Origin: Roseateles sp.
GTDB taxonomy: Bacteria > Pseudomonadota > Gammaproteobacteria > Burkholderiales > Burkholderiaceae
Length of the DNA: 64,000 bases
Direction: 5' to 3'
Assembly (NCBI GenBank): GCA_019232985.1
Contig: JAFAMW010000067.1
Coordinates: 15,704-79,703, forward strand
Shown: positions 23,850 through 36,022 of the stretch, one piece after another
Layout of the letters: each line of letters begins with the position of its first letter
Position numbering within the stretch: the stretch's first letter is position 1
Notes under the pieces: generated by a model
Seen by the model: only the letters and a program-made list of their open reading frames with translations
The model's database searches: none
What the model was told of the DNA's origin: nothing
Position numbers and translations under genes: made by a program

Positions 23850-25226
23850 TCAGGCCGCCTCGCCGGCGGCGCCCTCGCCGAGCGCGCCGAGCTCGCCGCT
23901 CGCGCGCGCCTGGCGGCCGTAGAACAGCTCGAACAGCGGGCTCGCCATCATCGTCGTGACGATCGCCATCAGCACGAGCATCGAGAACAGCGCGGGCCCG
24001 ATCACGCCCTTCTGCAGGCCGATGTTGATGATGATCAGCTCCATCAGCCCGCGCGAGTTCATCAGCGCGCCGATGCCGAGCGCCGTGCGGTTGTCCTCGC
24101 CGGACAGGCGCGCGGCGAGGTAGCAGGCCAGGCCCTTCGCGGCGACCGACGCGAGCAGCACGCCGGCGGCGATCAGGACGAGCTCGGTCGAGTTGACCAT
24201 GTCCATGCGCGTGTTCAGGCCCGAGTAGGTGAAGAACATCGGCAGCAGCAGCACGACGGCGAGCGGCTCGACCTTCTTTTTGAGCTCGGCCGCGAAGCGG
24301 CCGCGCGGCATCACGGCGCCGAGGATGAAGCCGCCGAAGATCGAGTGGATGCCGACCGCGTCCATCAGGAACGCCGACAGGCAGAACAGCGCGAGCGTGA
24401 TGCCGAGCACGGTCGTGCTCATCTCGCCCTCGCGCTCGACGATCGCGCCGAGCGGCGCGAGCAGGCGGCGCCCGAACAGCAGGATGAACGCGGCGTAGCC
24501 GACGCCGCCGCCGATCGCGAGCACGGCGACGCCGGGGCCGGCGCCGAAGGCCGCGAGCACGAGCGCGAGCACGCACCAGGACGCCGCGTCGTCGAAGGCC
24601 CCGGCCGTCAGCGACAGGGTGCCGAGCGAGGTGTCGGCTAGGCCGCGCTCGTTGATGATGCGCGCGAGCATCGGAAACGCCGTCAGCGCGATGCAGGCCC
24701 CCATGAACAGCGTCGCGTTGGCCTGCGAGATGCCCGGCGCGAACAGGCCCGGGATGCCGAGCAGCACCGGCGTGATCAGCACGGCGATCAGGAACGGCGC
24801 GGCGATGCCGGCCAGCGACACGCCGACCGCGCTGCGCGCCTTGGTGCGGAAATGGTCGAGCCGCAGCGTCGTGCCGACGAGGAACATGTACAGGCCGACG
24901 CCGAGCTGCGAGCCCGCGTAGAGCACGTTGCGGGTTTCCTTGGGGAATATCGCGGCCTGCAGATCGGGCGCGAGCAGCCCGAGCAGCGAGGGCCCGAGCA
25001 GCACGCCCGCGATCATCTCGCCGACGACCTGGGGCTGGCCCAGGTATTTGCGGCCGAGCCAGCCGGTCGCGCGGCAGGCGATCAGGATGACCGCGAGCTG
25101 CAGGAAGAAGTGGACGCTGAAGTCGCCCGGCGAAAAGCTCTTCGCCGCGGCCGGCAGCGCCGCGCCATGCGCCGCGAAGATGTCGCCGAGCAGGTGGCCC
25201 AGGCTGAAGTTGTCGAAGAAACCCAT
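23850..25226 (-). CDS. cation:proton antiporter, CPA2 type
   Basis: 458 residues, 12 or 13 membrane helices. VVGEMIAGVLLGPSLLG, ALTAFPMLARIINERGL, GAFDDAASWCVLALVLA (the paired Asp of the ion site) and the C-terminal NSRGLMELIIINIG are the Na+/H+ exchanger core. There is no TrkA-N (RCK) domain as in full KefB/C; the protein ends in a short Gly/Ala-rich tail. The ATG begins MGFFDNFSLGHL; the in-frame extension upstream is rejected because it lacks family similarity. Confidence 0.88.
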   Translation of the reverse strand: MGFFDNFSLGHLLGDIFAAHGAALPAAAKSFSPGDFSVHFFLQLAVILIACRATGWLGRKYLGQPQVVGEMIAGVLLGPSLLGLLAPDLQAAIFPKETRNVLYAGSQLGVGLYMFLVGTTLRLDHFRTKARSAVGVSLAGIAAPFLIAVLITPVLLGIPGLFAPGISQANATLFMGACIALTAFPMLARIINERGLADTSLGTLSLTAGAFDDAASWCVLALVLAAFGAGPGVAVLAIGGGVGYAAFILLFGRRLLAPLGAIVEREGEMSTTVLGITLALFCLSAFLMDAVGIHSIFGGFILGAVMPRGRFAAELKKKVEPLAVVLLLPMFFTYSGLNTRMDMVNSTELVLIAAGVLLASVAAKGLACYLAARLSGEDNRTALGIGALMNSRGLMELIIINIGLQKGVIGPALFSMLVLMAIVTTMMASPLFELFYGRQARASGELGALGEGAAGEAA

Positions 25227-25347
25227 GCGTTCGTCGCCTCCGTCTGTTTTGCTTGCGCGGCGGACTGTGCCAGCGCTGTCAACGCTGTCCATTCGGGTGC
25301 GCCGGTTTGCGCCTACCTACCGACATCACTATTCACGGGTTGATCGG

Positions 25348-25359
25348 ATGTAGGTACAT
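25348..25359. promoter_or_regulatory. palindrome ATGTA-GG-TACAT, probable antitoxin operator
   Basis: A perfect five-base-arm dyad ten bases before the antitoxin ATG. A wider pair, TACCTAC at 25314-25320 and GTAGGTA at 25350-25356, is also inverted. Antitoxin-toxin complexes usually bind such sites to repress their own operon. Confidence 0.55.
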
Positions 25360-25369
25360 TTGGCTGACC

Positions 25370-25621
25370 ATGAAGCTCATCGCCAGCCGCGAGTTCAACC
25401 GCGACGTCAGCCAGGCCAAGCGCCTCGCGCGCGACGAGCCCGTGCTGATCACGGACCGCGGCGAGCCGACCCATGTGCTGATGAGCATCGCCGAGTTCCG
25501 CCGTCTGAGCGGCCAGGGCGAGAGCATCCTCGAGCTGCTCGCGATGCCCGAGGCCGTCGAGCTCGACGCCGCCGACGCCGCGTCCGACGGCGCCTGGGAC
25601 CACCGCGAGCGCGCCGATTGA
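25370..25621 (+). CDS. type II antitoxin, Phd/YefM family
   Basis: 83 residues. MKLIASREFNRDVSQAKRLA is the Phd DNA-binding and dimer region, and PVLITDRGEPTHVLMSIAEF the conserved beta hairpin. The acidic C-terminal third (ELDAADAASDGAWDHRE) would wrap the toxin. The stop overlaps the PIN toxin ATG by one base (TGATG), so translation is coupled. Confidence 0.9.
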   Translation: MKLIASREFNRDVSQAKRLARDEPVLITDRGEPTHVLMSIAEFRRLSGQGESILELLAMPEAVELDAADAASDGAWDHRERAD

Positions 25622-26124
25622 TGTACCTGCTCGACACCCATGTCGTGCTCGAGCTGCGCAAGGCCGGCGTCGCGCAGTCCGACCCCGGCCTCGCGGCCTG
25701 GGCCGCGGGCATCCCGCGCCAGCGCCTGTTCCTGTCGGCGCTGAGCCTGCTCGAGATCGAGAACGCGGCCGCGCGGCTCGGCCGCAAGGACCGCGCCGCG
25801 GGCCTCGCCGTGCGCGCCTGGATCGACGAGCGCGTGATGCCGGCCTTCGACGGCCGCATCCTGCCGGTCGACGCCGCGGTCGTGCGGCGCCGCGCCCAGC
25901 TGCCCTACGCGAACACGCGCGACGGCCTGCTCGCCGCGACGGCGCTCGAGGGCGGCTTCACGCTCGTCACGCACCGCGTCGCGGCGTTCCGCGCCGGGCG
26001 CGTCAAAGTCCTCAACCCCTCGGGCTTCGTCGCCGCGCCGGGCGGCACGGACGAGGACGAAGACTGGAGCCACGGCACGCAGACCAGCCGGCAATGGCTG
26101 AAGAACCTCTATGTACGCGCCTGA
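25621..26124 (+). CDS. PIN-domain toxin, VapC/FitB-like ribonuclease
   Basis: 167 residues. Acidic residues D5 (YLLDTHVV), E45 (SLLEIENA) and D101 (NTRDGLLAATA) fit the PIN metal site. The usual TxNxxxF segment is THRVAAF, with His118 where Asn is typical. The tail after GRVKVLNPSGF carries an extra 30 acidic and polar residues (GGTDEDEDW). VapC toxins cleave tRNA or rRNA; the target is unknown. Pairing with a Phd-type rather than AbrB-type antitoxin is common. Confidence 0.9.
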   Translation: MYLLDTHVVLELRKAGVAQSDPGLAAWAAGIPRQRLFLSALSLLEIENAAARLGRKDRAAGLAVRAWIDERVMPAFDGRILPVDAAVVRRRAQLPYANTRDGLLAATALEGGFTLVTHRVAAFRAGRVKVLNPSGFVAAPGGTDEDEDWSHGTQTSRQWLKNLYVRA

Positions 26125-26139
26125 CCCCGCTCACCCCGC

Positions 26140-27693
26140 ATGACGACCACGACGAACACGCGCCGCATCCTGATCGTCGGCGGCGGCACGGCCGGCTGGC
26201 TGACGGCCGCCTACCTCGCGAAGGCGCTGCGGCTCGCCGAGCGCCGCCAGCTCGAGATCACGGTGCTCGAGTCGCCCGACATCGGCGCGATCGGCGTTGG
26301 CGAGGGCTCGTTCCCGACGATCCGCGCGACCCTGCAGTTCCTCGGCATCGACGAGGCGCAGTTCCTGCGCGAGACCACGGCCACCTTCAAGCAGGGCATC
26401 CGCTTCGTCGACTGGGCCGAGGCGCCGGCCGGCGGGCGGCGCCACCAGTTCCTGCACCCGTTCGAGGCGCCGTTCTACTCGGACGAGCTCAACCTCGTGC
26501 CCTACTGGCTGCGCCAGGACGCGGCCGCGCGGCGGCCGTTCGCCGAGGCGCTGACGGTCCAGGCGCGCGCCGCCGAGGCCGGCCGCGCGCCCAAGCGCGG
26601 CCCGGCGCCGGCCTACGGCGGGCCGATGAACTACGCCTACCACTTCGACGCGGCCCGGCTCGCCAAGCTGCTCGCCGCGTACGCGCGCGGGCTCGGCGTC
26701 GATCATGTCGAGGCGACGCTGAACCAGGTCGCGCTGGACGAGGCCGGCGCGATCGCGCATGTCGACACGCTGCAGCGCGGCCGCTTCACGGCCGACCTCT
26801 ACGTCGACTGCACGGGCTTCCACGCCGAGCTGATCAAGCACATGGCCGGCGCGGGCCTGAAATCGGTGCGCGAGCACCTGTTCGTCGACCGCGCGCTCGC
26901 GTGCAAGGTTCCGGCCGACGAGGACCCCGACGCGCCGCTGCCGAGCGTCACGATCGCGACGGCGCACGAGGCCGGCTGGACCTGGGACATCGGCCTCGAC
27001 GGCGCGCGCGGCGTCGGCTGCGTGTACTCGAGCGACCATATCGACGACGCGCGCGCCGAGCAGCTGCTGCGCGACTACCTGGGGCCGGCGCATGCGGACG
27101 CGCCGACGCGCCGCATCCCGTTCCCGACCGGCTACCGCAAGCGCCAATGGGTGAAGAACTGCGTCGCCGTGGGTCTGTCGGCGGGCTTTCTCGAGCCGCT
27201 CGAGTCGACCGGCATCGTGCTGATCGAGGCCGCCGTCGGCATGATCGCCGAGATGCTGCCCTACGGCGGGGCGATCGAGGCGCCCGCGCGGCGCTTCAAC
27301 GAGCTGATGACGACGCGCTTCGAGAACATCGTCAACTTCCTCAAGCTGCACTACTGCCTGAGCCGCCGGCCCGAGCCGTTCTGGCGCGACAACGCGGCGC
27401 CGGATTCGATCCCGCTGCGCCTCGCCGAGCTGCTCGAGCAGTGGCGGCTGAGGCCGCCCGGGCGCTTCGACTTCGTGCTCGACACCGAGACCTTCGCGTT
27501 CTTCAACTACCAGTACATCCTCTACGGCATGGGCTTCGCGACCGAGCTGCGCGCGGGCGGCGACGAGTTCCCGCAGGGACGCGAGGCCGACAAGCTCTTC
27601 GCGAAGGTCGCGCGCTTCGCCGAGCGCGCGCGCGCCGACCTGCCCGACCACCGGCAGCTGATCCGGCGGATCCGCGCGGCCGGCGCGGCCTAA
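26140..27693 (+). CDS. flavin-dependent halogenase, tryptophan halogenase family
   Basis: 517 residues. ILIVGGGTAGW at 10-20 binds FAD. K84 in ATFKQGIRF corresponds to the catalytic Lys that guides hypohalous acid. GWTWDIG at 279-285 is the WxWxIP motif with Gly for Pro. GFLEPLESTGI at 349-359 is the halide/flavin segment with E355 in the usual acidic region. Members chlorinate or brominate indoles or related aromatics using reduced flavin from a separate reductase, which is not present nearby. It follows the toxin gene by 15 bases, which may be chance. Substrate unknown. Confidence 0.88.
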   Translation: MTTTTNTRRILIVGGGTAGWLTAAYLAKALRLAERRQLEITVLESPDIGAIGVGEGSFPTIRATLQFLGIDEAQFLRETTATFKQGIRFVDWAEAPAGGRRHQFLHPFEAPFYSDELNLVPYWLRQDAAARRPFAEALTVQARAAEAGRAPKRGPAPAYGGPMNYAYHFDAARLAKLLAAYARGLGVDHVEATLNQVALDEAGAIAHVDTLQRGRFTADLYVDCTGFHAELIKHMAGAGLKSVREHLFVDRALACKVPADEDPDAPLPSVTIATAHEAGWTWDIGLDGARGVGCVYSSDHIDDARAEQLLRDYLGPAHADAPTRRIPFPTGYRKRQWVKNCVAVGLSAGFLEPLESTGIVLIEAAVGMIAEMLPYGGAIEAPARRFNELMTTRFENIVNFLKLHYCLSRRPEPFWRDNAAPDSIPLRLAELLEQWRLRPPGRFDFVLDTETFAFFNYQYILYGMGFATELRAGGDEFPQGREADKLFAKVARFAERARADLPDHRQLIRRIRAAGAA

Positions 27694-27703
27694 GCCAGCC
27701 GGC

Positions 27704-28177
27704 TCAAGGCGCCGGCGCGCGCTTGGGCTCCCAGAGCTCGACCTTGTTGCCCTCGGGGTCGAGCAGCCAGGCGAAGCGGCCGTTCTCGTCGTCGCTGCGC
27801 TTGAGGATCGCGACCTCGTGGTCCTGCAGGCGCTTGACGATCGCGTCGAGGTCGTCGACCGCGTAGTCGATCATCACGGCGCTCGCCGACGGCGCGAAGT
27901 AGGCCGACGAGGCCGGGAACGCGGCCCAGGCCGCGGCCGGCGGGTGGCCGGCCGTGTCGTAGCGCAGCGCGGCGCCGCCCCAGGGCTGCAGCGGCAGGCC
28001 GAGCATGTCGCGGTACCAGGCGGCGAGCGCCTTCGGGTCGCGGGCCTTGATGAACACGCCGCCGATGCCGGTGATATGGCCGGCGGGCTGGGCGACCGGG
28101 AGCGTGGGCTCGGCGCGTGCCGGGCCCGCCGCGGCGACGGCGCCGAGGCAGAGTGTCAGGACGATACGCAGGCTCAT
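27704..28177 (-). CDS. exported VOC-superfamily protein
   Basis: 157 residues. An N-terminal signal peptide (MSLRIVLTLCLGAVAAAGPARA) precedes one VOC module: HITGIGGVFIKARDPKALAA and [17 protein letters not shown]. It is a paralogue of the cytoplasmic VOC protein at 21879-22265 with export added. The start is the ATG that opens the signal peptide, after AGGAGCAAG. Convergent with the halogenase (10-base gap). Reaction unknown. Confidence 0.82.
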   Translation of the reverse strand: MSLRIVLTLCLGAVAAAGPARAEPTLPVAQPAGHITGIGGVFIKARDPKALAAWYRDMLGLPLQPWGGAALRYDTAGHPPAAAWAAFPASSAYFAPSASAVMIDYAVDDLDAIVKRLQDHEVAILKRSDDENGRFAWLLDPEGNKVELWEPKRAPAP

Positions 28178-28228
28178 GTCTTGCTCCTCGCGGCGAGGCC
28201 GCGTCGCTGTGCAATGTAGCGCCACCGC

Positions 28229-29209
28229 CTAGGCCGCGGTCTCGGCCACGTCGTAGAGCGCGGCAAGCTTGCGCGTGCGCCCGCGCAAGGCCGCGAGCAG
28301 CTCGGGCGGCTCGACGGCCTCGACCTCCGGCGCGAGCCGCAGCAGCTGGCCGGCGCCATGCTCGATCGACTCGATCGGCACGCGCAGCCGCACGCGACCG
28401 TCGCGGCGCCTGCCCGGCCCGGCCGCGGCGACCGCGCGCGCCGTCGCGCCGCCGACCTGGCTCAGCGCCTTGAGGCCGGCCGGCGTCGCGAGCACGGTCG
28501 CGTCGAGGCGCTGCAGCTCCTGCTCGAAGCGCTGCGTCGACTCGGCCCAGTAGGCCGCGAGCTCGAAGCCGCGGGGCCGCTGTACGGCCGAGTCGAGCCG
28601 CTCGGCGCCGCGGATGTTCGCGACGCGCAGCGTGCTCGGCCGCGCGCCGATCAGCGCGACGAGGTACCAGGTGCCGGCCTTGAGCACGAGGCCCAGCGGG
28701 CCGACGCGGCGCGTCGTCGTGCGCCGCCAGCTCTCGTAGTGCAGCGCGAGCTCGTGCCCGGACCAGACCGCCTCGGCCGCGAGCGCGAGGAAGGGCACGG
28801 GCTCCTGCTCGCGGTACCAGTCGATCGGGTCGAGGTGCAGGCGCTCGCTGACGCTCAGGGCCTGCGCGCGCGCGCCCGACGGCAGCGCCGCGAGCAGCTT
28901 GAGCCGCGCGTTCTCGACCTCGGCGCCGAGGCCCAGCTGCGCGGCCGGGCCCGCGAGGCCGCCGAGGAACACGGCCTGCGACTCGGCCGGCGTGAGCCCG
29001 GTCAGCGTGGTCTTCCAGCCGTCGAGCAGCGCGAAGCCGCCGCTGCGGCCGCGCTCGGCGTAGATCGGCACGCCGGCCGCGCTGAGCTGGTCGACGTCGC
29101 GGTGCAGCGTGCGCACCGAGACCTGCAGCGCCTCGGCGAGCGCGCGCGCGCTCATGCGGCCGCGCGCTTGCAGCAGCATCTGCAGGGTCAGGAGACGGCT
29201 CGCGCGCAT
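28229..29209 (-). CDS. WYL-domain transcriptional regulator
   Basis: 326 residues. RLLTLQMLLQARGRMSARAL with LQVSVRTLHRDVDQLSAAGV (residues 28-47) is a DeoR-like winged helix; the WYL core is around 180-215 (GTWYLVALIGARPSTLRVANI), followed by a WCX extension. It is divergent from the DUF1579-like gene at 29318 with a 108-base gap. It differs from the 1429-2403 regulator in having a shorter linker. Confidence 0.87.
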   Translation of the reverse strand: MRASRLLTLQMLLQARGRMSARALAEALQVSVRTLHRDVDQLSAAGVPIYAERGRSGGFALLDGWKTTLTGLTPAESQAVFLGGLAGPAAQLGLGAEVENARLKLLAALPSGARAQALSVSERLHLDPIDWYREQEPVPFLALAAEAVWSGHELALHYESWRRTTTRRVGPLGLVLKAGTWYLVALIGARPSTLRVANIRGAERLDSAVQRPRGFELAAYWAESTQRFEQELQRLDATVLATPAGLKALSQVGGATARAVAAAGPGRRRDGRVRLRVPIESIEHGAGQLLRLAPEVEAVEPPELLAALRGRTRKLAALYDVAETAA

Positions 29210-29317
29210 GGGATGTCGGTGGTTGCGCTTAAATCATGCCATGTATTGGCAGATATTGTCGCGCAGACTGCCTGGGCGTCGCGGCATGGGCCGCGCGTGG
29301 CAAGCCAGGAGATCCAC

Positions 29318-29818
29318 ATGCAACAGCCGCAAGACACCACCGCTTCGTCGCCCGCCGACTTCGACTTCCTGATGGGCCGCTGGCGCGTCCGCCATCGCCG
29401 CCTGTGCGAGCGCCTCGCGGGCTGCACCGACTGGGACGAGTTCGAGGGCACGAGCGAGGCCGCGCCGCTGCTCGGCGGCCACGGCAACGTCGACGACAAC
29501 TGGCTCGACCTGCCCGCCGGTGCCTACCGCGCGGTCTCGCTGCGCAGTTTCGACGCGGCGACGCGGCAATGGTCGATCTGGTGGCTCGACGGCCGCACGC
29601 CGATGCAGATCGACACGCCGATGCGCGGCGGCTTCAGCGACGGCGTCGGCCTGTTCCTCGCCGACGATACGTTCCAGGGCCGGGCCATCCGCGTGCGCTT
29701 CCTGTGGTCGCGCATCACGCCGCGCAGCGCGCGCTGGGAACAGGCCTTCTCGGCCGACGGCGGCCTGAGCTGGGAAACCAACTGGGAGATGGACTTCGAG
29801 CGCGTCACCGCAGCCTAG
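29318..29818 (+). CDS. DUF1579-like protein, unknown function
   Basis: 166 residues, lipocalin-like beta pattern. FDFLMGRWRVRHRRL at 15-29 is the typical opening of DUF1579-type proteins; SLRSFDAATRQWSIWWLDGR and SRITPRSARWEQAFSADGGL follow. Trp-rich strands suggest a small-molecule binding barrel. The ATG lies after CCAGGAGATCC. Probably regulated by the divergent WYL protein. Confidence 0.75.
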   Translation: MQQPQDTTASSPADFDFLMGRWRVRHRRLCERLAGCTDWDEFEGTSEAAPLLGGHGNVDDNWLDLPAGAYRAVSLRSFDAATRQWSIWWLDGRTPMQIDTPMRGGFSDGVGLFLADDTFQGRAIRVRFLWSRITPRSARWEQAFSADGGLSWETNWEMDFERVTAA

Positions 29819-29932
29819 GCTGCGCCGCGCCTCAGCATCGGCCTGCTCTTTCGCGAAGAGTGGACCGCGCTCGAGTGAGCCCCCGACCGGCGCGCCCGTG
29901 GATGGCGGCCGGACGGTGGCACGGATCGAAGC

Positions 29933-29967
29933 TGTCCGCAAAGCAGGCACTGTCTGAAATTCAGGCA
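29933..29967. promoter_or_regulatory. two tandem 17-bp imperfect palindromes, probable activator sites
   Basis: TGTCCGCAAAGCAGGCA (29933-29949) and TGTCTGAAATTCAGGCA (29951-29967) share 12 of 17 bases and repeat at an 18-base period. The second is a near-perfect dyad (TGTCTGAA-A-TTCAGGCA, one mismatch). They lie about 150-180 bases upstream of the -24/-12 element, the usual range for sigma-54 activator binding. Confidence 0.6.
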
Positions 29968-30113
29968 ATCGATCGCATCCGACGCACCAGCACCGGGCTC
30001 CCGCGCGAGTCCGCGTGGCGTGCCCGTTGCCGCACCGTTTCCCTCTGTGAAGCAGCCGGCGGCGCGGCGCCGCGCGGCGCCCCGCTAGTGGTTTGCACCA
30101 GGGGCGGGCGGAC

Positions 30114-30129
30114 GGGCACGGGACTTGCG
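30114..30129 (+). promoter_or_regulatory. sigma-54 (-24/-12) promoter
   Basis: GGGCACGGGACTTGCG matches TGGCACG-N4-TTGCW except for the first and last base; the invariant GG (30115-30116) and GC (30127-30128) are correctly spaced. Predicted transcription starts near 30140, about 60 bases before the receptor ATG. A sigma-54 activator is encoded two genes downstream. Confidence 0.75.
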
Positions 30130-30199
30130 CCATGACCCTGCACGGCGCCCGACGACGCCTGGAATCCGGCCCCGAACACAACATGACGGAGACAAGAAG

Positions 30200-32428
<2,229 letters not shown>

Positions 32429-32432
32429 GCCC

Positions 32433-33286
32433 GTGGCCCATCCCTATCTCGAGCGCTACTACCGCAGCGACGACGGCCTCGCGCTGTACGCGCGCGACTA
32501 CCCGGGGCCGGCGCCCGACGCGCCGGTCGTGCTGTGCCTGCCCGGGCTCACGCGCAACAGCAAGGACTTCGCGGCGCTCGCCGGGCGGCTCGCCGCGCGC
32601 TATCGCGTCGTCTGCCCCGACCAGCGCGGCCGCGGCCGCTCGGCGCGCGACCCCGACGCGTCGCGCTACCGCCCGGACCGCTACTGCGCCGACATGCTGA
32701 CCCTGCTCGACCTGCTCGGCGTCGCGCGCGCGCACCTCGTCGGCACCTCGCTGGGCGGCCTGATGGCGGTGCTGCTCGCGGCGACGCAGCGCGCGCGCGT
32801 CGGCGCGATCGTGCTCAACGACGTCGGCCCCGAGCTGGACCCGCGCGGCATCGCGCGCATCGCCGGCTACGTCGGCCGCCAGCACGAGCCCTGCACGCTC
32901 GCCGAGGCGGTCGCGCGCAGCGCCGCGATCAACGCCGACGCGTTCCCCGACTACGGCCCGGCCGACTGGCTCGCGATGGTCGCGAACACCTGCGTCGTCG
33001 AGCAGGACCTGGTGCACCTCGACTACGACGCGGCGATCGCGCGCGGCATGGCCGACGGCAGCGCGACCCCCGACCTCTGGCCGCTGTTCGGCGGGCTCGC
33101 CGGCGCGCCGGTGCTCGCGCTGCGCGGCGCGCGCTCCGACATCCTGTCGGCCGCGACGCTCGCCGCGATGGCCGAGCGGCTGCCGGGCCTGGAGGCCGTC
33201 GAGGTGCCCGGGCGCGGCCACGCGCCCATGCTCGACGAGCCCGTGGCGCTCGCCGCCCTGACCCGCTTCCTCGATCGGCACGCCGC

Positions 33287-33290
<4 letters not shown>
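32433..33290 (+). CDS. alpha/beta hydrolase (first of two in the operon)
   Basis: 285 residues from a GTG start four bases after the receptor stop. LCLPGLTRNSKDF is the oxyanion region, LVGTSLGGLMAV carries the nucleophile Ser (GTSLGG), and GRGHAPMLDEP the His. LNDVGPELDPRGIARIAGYVG closely resembles LNDIGPELAPAAVARIRDYAG of the hydrolase at 39719-40573, so the two are paralogues. There is no signal peptide; it acts in the cytoplasm, probably on an imported ester or amide. The stop overlaps the activator ATG (ATGA). Confidence 0.9.
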
Positions 33291-34795
<1,505 letters not shown>

Positions 34796-34825
34796 GCGCG
34801 GCGCCGGGCATCCACGGAGACGACC

Positions 34826-36019
34826 ATGACGACTGCTGCCCGCCGCGCCCTGCTCGCGGCCCTGCTCGCAATCCTGCCGCCCGGCGCCGCGCGCGCGGCC
34901 GAGGACCTGCGCATCGCCCATGTCTACAGCCGCACCGGCCCGCTCGAGGCCTACGGCCGCCAGACCCAGGTCGGCCTGATGCTCGGCTTCGAGTACGCGA
35001 CCGGCGGCACCATGAGCGTGGCCGGGCGCAAGATCGTCGTGATCGAGAAGGACGACCAGGGCCGTCCCGAACTCGGCAAGAGCCTGCTCGCGGCCGCCTA
35101 CGCCGACGACCACGCCGAGCTCGCGGTCGGGCCGACGAGCTCGGGCGTGGCCCTCGCCATGCTGCCGGTCGCCGAGGAGTACAAGAAGATCCTGCTCGTC
35201 GAGCCGGCCGTCGCCGACGCGATCACCGGCGACAAATGGAACAAGTACATCTTCCGCACCGGCCGCAGCTCCTCGCAGGACGCGATCGCGAACGCGCGCG
35301 TCGCCGACGCCGACGGCGTCCAGGTCGCGACGATCGCGCAGGACTACGCGTTCGGCCGGGACGGCGTCAAGGCCTTCAAGGACCAGCTCCACAAGGCCCG
35401 CCTGGTCCACGAGGAATACCTGCCGCCGGCGACGACGGACTTCACGGCCGGCATCCTGCGCGCCGTCGACGCGCTCAAGAACCTGCCGGGCCGCAAGGTC
35501 ATCGCCGTGGTCTGGGCCGGCGGCACGCCGCCGTTCGGCGCGCTCGCGGCGATGGACCTCAAGAAGCGCTACGGCATCGACGTCGGCAGCGGCGGCAACA
35601 TCCTGCCCGCGATGGTCGCGTACAAGCAGTTCCCGGGCATGGAGGGCGCGACCTACTACTACTACGGCATCCCGAAGAACCCGGTCAACGACTGGCTCGT
35701 CGCGACCCACCAGAAGCGCTACGGCGCGCCGCCCGACTTCTTCACGGCCGGCGGCATGAGCGCGGCGATCGCAATCGTCGAGGCGCTGCGCAAGACCGGC
35801 GGCGACGCCGGCGCCAGGCCCCTGATCAAGGCCATGGAGGGCATGAGCTTCGAGACGCCCAAGGGCCGCATGAGCTTCCGCGCCGAGGACCACCAGGCGA
35901 TGCAGTCGATGTACCACTTCCGCATCAAGGTCGACCCGGCGCTGGCCTGGGGCGTGCCCGAGCTCGTGCGCGAGATCAAGCCCGACGAGATGCAGGTGCC
36001 GATCCAGAACCACCGCTGA
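34826..36019 (+). CDS. ABC transporter substrate-binding protein, Leu/Ile/Val-binding family
   Basis: 397 residues with a Sec signal (ALLAALLAILPPGAARA). The mature protein opens DLRIAHVYSRTGPLEAYGRQ, the type I periplasmic-binding fold of the LivK family; AVGPTSSGVALAMLPVAEEY and IAQDYAFGRDGVKAFKDQL are typical. Such proteins in catabolic clusters often bind aromatic acids or amides instead of amino acids. The ATG follows CGGAGACGACC. Confidence 0.9.
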   Translation: MTTAARRALLAALLAILPPGAARAAEDLRIAHVYSRTGPLEAYGRQTQVGLMLGFEYATGGTMSVAGRKIVVIEKDDQGRPELGKSLLAAAYADDHAELAVGPTSSGVALAMLPVAEEYKKILLVEPAVADAITGDKWNKYIFRTGRSSSQDAIANARVADADGVQVATIAQDYAFGRDGVKAFKDQLHKARLVHEEYLPPATTDFTAGILRAVDALKNLPGRKVIAVVWAGGTPPFGALAAMDLKKRYGIDVGSGGNILPAMVAYKQFPGMEGATYYYYGIPKNPVNDWLVATHQKRYGAPPDFFTAGGMSAAIAIVEALRKTGGDAGARPLIKAMEGMSFETPKGRMSFRAEDHQAMQSMYHFRIKVDPALAWGVPELVREIKPDEMQVPIQNHR

Positions 36020-36022
36020 GCG

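Larger units (their letters stand above)
29819..30199 (+). other. 381-base intergenic region, promoter of the TonB-receptor operon
   Basis: No protein or RNA gene is seen here. It holds two tandem activator-like 17-mers (29933-29967), a GC-rich inverted stretch around 30061-30083, a -24/-12 promoter (30114-30129) and a GGAGA ribosome site just before the receptor ATG at 30200. Confidence 0.7.
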
